From an uncultured bacterium (GTDB taxonomy: Bacteria; Actinomycetota; Actinomycetes; S36-B12): a stretch of 38,500 nucleotides of DNA. The notes below the pieces were generated by a model. It was given only the letters and a program-made list of their open reading frames with translations. It searched no databases and was not told the origin of the DNA. Shown piece by piece: positions 35,247 to 38,500 of the stretch. The translations under genes and the position numbers were made by a program. The stretch lies in NCBI GenBank assembly GCA_903909555.1, contig CAIVWG010000118.1, positions 1-38,500 on the forward strand, written 5' to 3'. Numbering within the stretch: position 1 is the stretch's first letter; every line of letters starts with the position of its first letter.

Positions 35247-36830
35247 ATGGCCGACTTCTACGTCACGACGCCGATCTACTACGTCAACGACGCCCCCCAT
35301 ATCGGCCACGCGTACACGACGACGGCCGGGGACGTCCTCACGCGCTGGCATCGGCAGCGCGGGGAGTCGGTGTGGTACCTCACCGGCGTCGACGAGCACG
35401 GGACCAAGGTGCAGCGGGCGGCGGAGGCCGGCGGCGTGGCTCCCCAGGAGTGGGTGGATCGGCTCGTCACCGAGTCCTGGAGGCCGGTGCTCGGCACCAT
35501 CGACGCCGCCAACGACGACTTCATCAGGACCACTGAGCCGCGGCATCAGGAGCGCGTGCAGCGGTTCTGGGAGGTCGTGCGGGACAACGGGTACGTCTAC
35601 GAGGCCGACTACGAGGGCCCGTACTGCGTCGGCTGCGAGGAGTTCAAGCTCCCCGGCGACCTCGTCGAGGCCGAGGGCGGCGGCCCTCCGCTGTGCCCGG
35701 TGCACGGCCGCCCGGTCGAGATGCTGCGCGAGAAGAACTGGTTCTTCCGCCTGTCCGCGTTCACCGACGCCCTCATCGAGCACTACGAGCGCCACCCGGA
35801 GGCCGTGCAGCCGGCCAGCGCCTACAACGAGGTCATGAGCTTCCTGCGCGGGGGCCTCGTCGACATCTCGATGTCCCGCTCGAGCGTGGCGTGGGGGATC
35901 GGCCTGCCCTGGGACGAGCAGCAGGTGGTCTACGTCTGGTTCGACGCCCTGCTCAACTACATCACCGCCATCGGCTACGGCGCAGACCCCGGCTCCGAGG
36001 AGGCACGGTTCTTCGCTGACACCTGGCCCGCCGACGTCCAGCTGGTCGGCAAGGACATCCTGCGCTTCCATGCCGTGTACTGGCCGGCCATGCTCATGGC
36101 GGCGGGCCTGCCGGTGCCCCGCTGCGTGTTCGCCCACGGATGGCTTCTCGTGGGCGGGGAGAAGATGAGCAAGACGCGGCTCACCGGCATCGCCCCCGAG
36201 CAGATCACCGATCACTTCGGCTCCGACGCCTTCCGCTACTACTTCATGCGCGCGATCCAGTTCGGCCAGGACGGGTCGTTCTCGTGGGAGGACATGTCCG
36301 CGCGCTACACCGCGGAGCTCGCCAACGGCCTGGGCAACCTCGCATCGCGCGCCACCGCCATGGTGCAGCGCTACCGGGACGGGCGCCTCCCGGCGCCGGG
36401 ATCACCGACCGACGACGAGCGCGCTCTCCAGGACCTTCTCGCCGAGGTGGCGCGCGCGGCCGATGACGCGGTCGAGCGGCTGGACTTCGCGGGAGCGATC
36501 GCGCACGTGCGTCGCTTCATCGATGCCGTCAACCTCTACGTCACCGAGCGCGAGCCGTGGGTGCTGGCGAAGGATCCCGGGGAGGCGCAGCGGCTCGACA
36601 CCGTCCTCTACACCGTCTGCGAGGCGCTGCGTGCCGTTGCCGTCTTGTACAACCCCGTGATGCCGCGCGCCATGACGTCGATGTGGGGGCAGATCGGCGC
36701 CGAGGCGACTCTCGGTCCGATCGGCGAGCAGCGTCTCGGGGACGTCGCGCGCTGGGGGCAGCTCCCGCCCGGGACGACGGTCTCGAAGGGCGCGATCCTG
36801 TTCCCCCGGCTCGAGGAGCCCGCCGAGTGA
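35247..36830 (+). CDS. metG: Methionyl-tRNA synthetase
   Basis: DFYVTTPIYYVNDAPHIGHAYTTTAGDVLTRWHR (HIGH-type), WLLVGGEKMSKTR (KMSKS), FIRTTEPRHQERVQRFWEVV. Confidence 0.98.
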   Translation: MADFYVTTPIYYVNDAPHIGHAYTTTAGDVLTRWHRQRGESVWYLTGVDEHGTKVQRAAEAGGVAPQEWVDRLVTESWRPVLGTIDAANDDFIRTTEPRHQERVQRFWEVVRDNGYVYEADYEGPYCVGCEEFKLPGDLVEAEGGGPPLCPVHGRPVEMLREKNWFFRLSAFTDALIEHYERHPEAVQPASAYNEVMSFLRGGLVDISMSRSSVAWGIGLPWDEQQVVYVWFDALLNYITAIGYGADPGSEEARFFADTWPADVQLVGKDILRFHAVYWPAMLMAAGLPVPRCVFAHGWLLVGGEKMSKTRLTGIAPEQITDHFGSDAFRYYFMRAIQFGQDGSFSWEDMSARYTAELANGLGNLASRATAMVQRYRDGRLPAPGSPTDDERALQDLLAEVARAADDAVERLDFAGAIAHVRRFIDAVNLYVTEREPWVLAKDPGEAQRLDTVLYTVCEALRAVAVLYNPVMPRAMTSMWGQIGAEATLGPIGEQRLGDVARWGQLPPGTTVSKGAILFPRLEEPAE

Positions 36831-37672
36831 GGGAGCGCCCGCCGATCGCCGATCCGCTGCCGCGCCCCGTCGTCGACACGCACTGCCACCTCGACGTCGT
36901 GGATCGCCAGCTGGGCGACGGACCCGGACCCGACGACGCCCTCGCCCTCGCGCGGGACGCGGGTATCACCCGGGTGGTCCAGGTGGGATGCGACGTCGCC
37001 TCGTCGGCGTGGGCGGCGGACTTCGCCGGTCCCCGCGACGACGTGGTCGCCGCCGTGGCCCTGCACCCCAACGACGTCCCGCGCATCGTCGAGCGCGAGG
37101 GCCACGCGGGCCTGGAGGCGGCGTTCGACGCCATCGAAGCACTGGCGGTGCGGCCCCGCGTGCGCGCGGTGGGGGAGACCGGCTTGGACTACTACCGCAC
37201 GCGCGACGAGGATGCCCGGGCACTCCAGCACGATTCCTTCCGGAGGCACATCGACATCGCGAAGAGGCATGACCGCACGCTGGTCATCCATGATCGCGAT
37301 GCCCATGCCGACATCCTGCGCATCCTCGACGAGGAGGGCGCACCCGATCGTGTCGTCTTCCACTGCTTCTCGGGCGATGCCGTGATGGCACGGCACTGTG
37401 CCGACCGGGGCTGGCTGTGCTCCTTCGCGGGAGTCGTGACCTACAAGAGCGCCGAGGGCCTCCGCGAGGCGCTGGTCGCGCTGCCGCGCGAGGCGCTCCT
37501 CGTCGAGACTGACGCCCCGTACCTCACCCCCGTGCCGCACCGTGGCGCGGTCAACGCCTCCTACCTCATCCCCCACACCGTCCGGGCCATGGCGGACGTC
37601 CGCGCACAGCCCCTCGACCAGCTGTGCGACGACCTGTGGTCCAACTCCGAGCGCGCCTTCGGGCCCCTGTAG
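36827..37672 (+). CDS. tatD: TatD family metal-dependent hydrolase
   Basis: [96 protein letters not shown] start overlaps metG stop. Confidence 0.96.
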   Translation: MRERPPIADPLPRPVVDTHCHLDVVDRQLGDGPGPDDALALARDAGITRVVQVGCDVASSAWAADFAGPRDDVVAAVALHPNDVPRIVEREGHAGLEAAFDAIEALAVRPRVRAVGETGLDYYRTRDEDARALQHDSFRRHIDIAKRHDRTLVIHDRDAHADILRILDEEGAPDRVVFHCFSGDAVMARHCADRGWLCSFAGVVTYKSAEGLREALVALPREALLVETDAPYLTPVPHRGAVNASYLIPHTVRAMADVRAQPLDQLCDDLWSNSERAFGPL

Positions 37673-37677
37673 GCGCG

Positions 37678-38500
37678 ATGGCGGAGGGTTTCCTCGGCGC
37701 CGCCGAAGCGCGTGCCATCGCCGAGCAGCGCGGCATCCGGCCCGCGAAGCAGTGGGGCCAGAACTTCGTGATCGATGCCAACACCGTGCGCCGGATCGTG
37801 CGCCTCGCCCGGGTGACCCCCGGGGATGTCGTGCTCGAGGTGGGCCCGGGACTCGGGAGCCTCACCCTCGGGCTCCTCGCGGCCGGTGCGGAGGTCGTCG
37901 CCGTGGAGATCGACCCGGTCCTCGCCGAGGCTCTCCCCGCCACCGTCGCCGAGCTCCGGCCGCAGGACTCCGCGCGCCTCACGGTCATCGCGGACGACGC
38001 CATGCGGGTGGTGTCGCTGCCGAAGGCGCCGACCTGCCTCGTCGCGAACCTTCCGTACAACGTGGCGGTGCCCATCGTCCTGCACCTGCTGGCGACCTTC
38101 CCGGGCCTCGAGCGGGGCCTGGTGATGGTGCAGGCGGAGGTCGCCGACAGGCTCGTCGCGGCGCCGGGATCGCGGATCTACGGGGTGCCCTCGGTCAAGC
38201 TCGCCTGGTTCGCGCGGGGCGAGCGTGCCGGGGCGGTCCCCGCATCGGTGTTCTGGCCGGTCCCCCGGGTGGAGTCCCAGCTGGTGTCCTTCGAGCGCCG
38301 ACCGCCGCCCGAGTCGTCGGCGTCGCGCGAGGAGGTGTTCGCCTGCGTCGATGCCGCCTTCGGGCAGCGCCGCAAGACCCTGAGGTCGGCGCTGTCCGCG
38401 TGGGCCGGCTCCCCACCCGCCGCGGAGAGCGCCCTGCGTGCCGCGGGCGTAGACCCCTCGGCCCGAGGGGAGTCCCTCACGGTGGAGGACTTCGCCCGTA
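37678..38500 (+). CDS. rsmA: 16S rRNA (adenine(1518)-N6/adenine(1519)-N6)-dimethyltransferase (KsgA), truncated by window end
   Basis: [56 protein letters not shown]...[18 protein letters not shown]...[12 protein letters not shown]. Confidence 0.98.
   Translation, partial: MAEGFLGAAEARAIAEQRGIRPAKQWGQNFVIDANTVRRIVRLARVTPGDVVLEVGPGLGSLTLGLLAAGAEVVAVEIDPVLAEALPATVAELRPQDSARLTVIADDAMRVVSLPKAPTCLVANLPYNVAVPIVLHLLATFPGLERGLVMVQAEVADRLVAAPGSRIYGVPSVKLAWFARGERAGAVPASVFWPVPRVESQLVSFERRPPPESSASREEVFACVDAAFGQRRKTLRSALSAWAGSPPAAESALRAAGVDPSARGESLTVEDFAR

Overview
This 38.5 kb window comes from a very GC-rich genome that looks like Actinomycetota. It is densely packed, and most genes can be assigned to families from their motifs. 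From left to right: partial ahcY (-); comF; an orphan LuxR-type regulator; secA1; a sulfotransferase; two conserved hypotheticals; a trans-acting enoyl reductase/saccharopine-dehydrogenase-like protein; and a class III aminotransferase. Next is an accessory-looking block from about 10.5 to 23.2 kb. It holds one molybdenum-hydroxylase operon (FAD subunit, fused 2Fe-2S/Mo subunit, a 353-aa orphan protein, an alpha/beta hydrolase), a response regulator/histidine kinase pair, a membrane-anchored tandem ABM-like protein, and a second, opposite-strand three-subunit molybdenum hydroxylase. The right part is a conserved actinobacterial backbone: mscL, a SAF/CpaB-like protein, an FmdB/Ruc-like Ser-rich zinc protein, an ABC transporter, paired crcB, 5-FCL, galU, moeA(glp), moaC, rimJ, a glpR-like membrane protein, tRNA-Ala(CGC), a secreted 6-Cys protein, pmt, rsmI, metG, tatD, and partial rsmA/ksgA. 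The observations most worth following up are: (i) a recurrent TANNNT -10-like element placed 6-8 nt before start codons, implying pervasive leaderless transcription, including two divergent start codons only 23 bp apart with overlapping -10 elements; (ii) the molybdenum-hydroxylase operon with an orphan gene; (iii) a MoeA with a QPGMP motif in a galU-moeA-moaC-rimJ-glpR-like locus that matches the Glp/GlpR cell-division context; (iv) missing conserved neighbours (mtrAB-lpqB, hpf, rpfB). All family calls come from reading the sequence; no database search was run.
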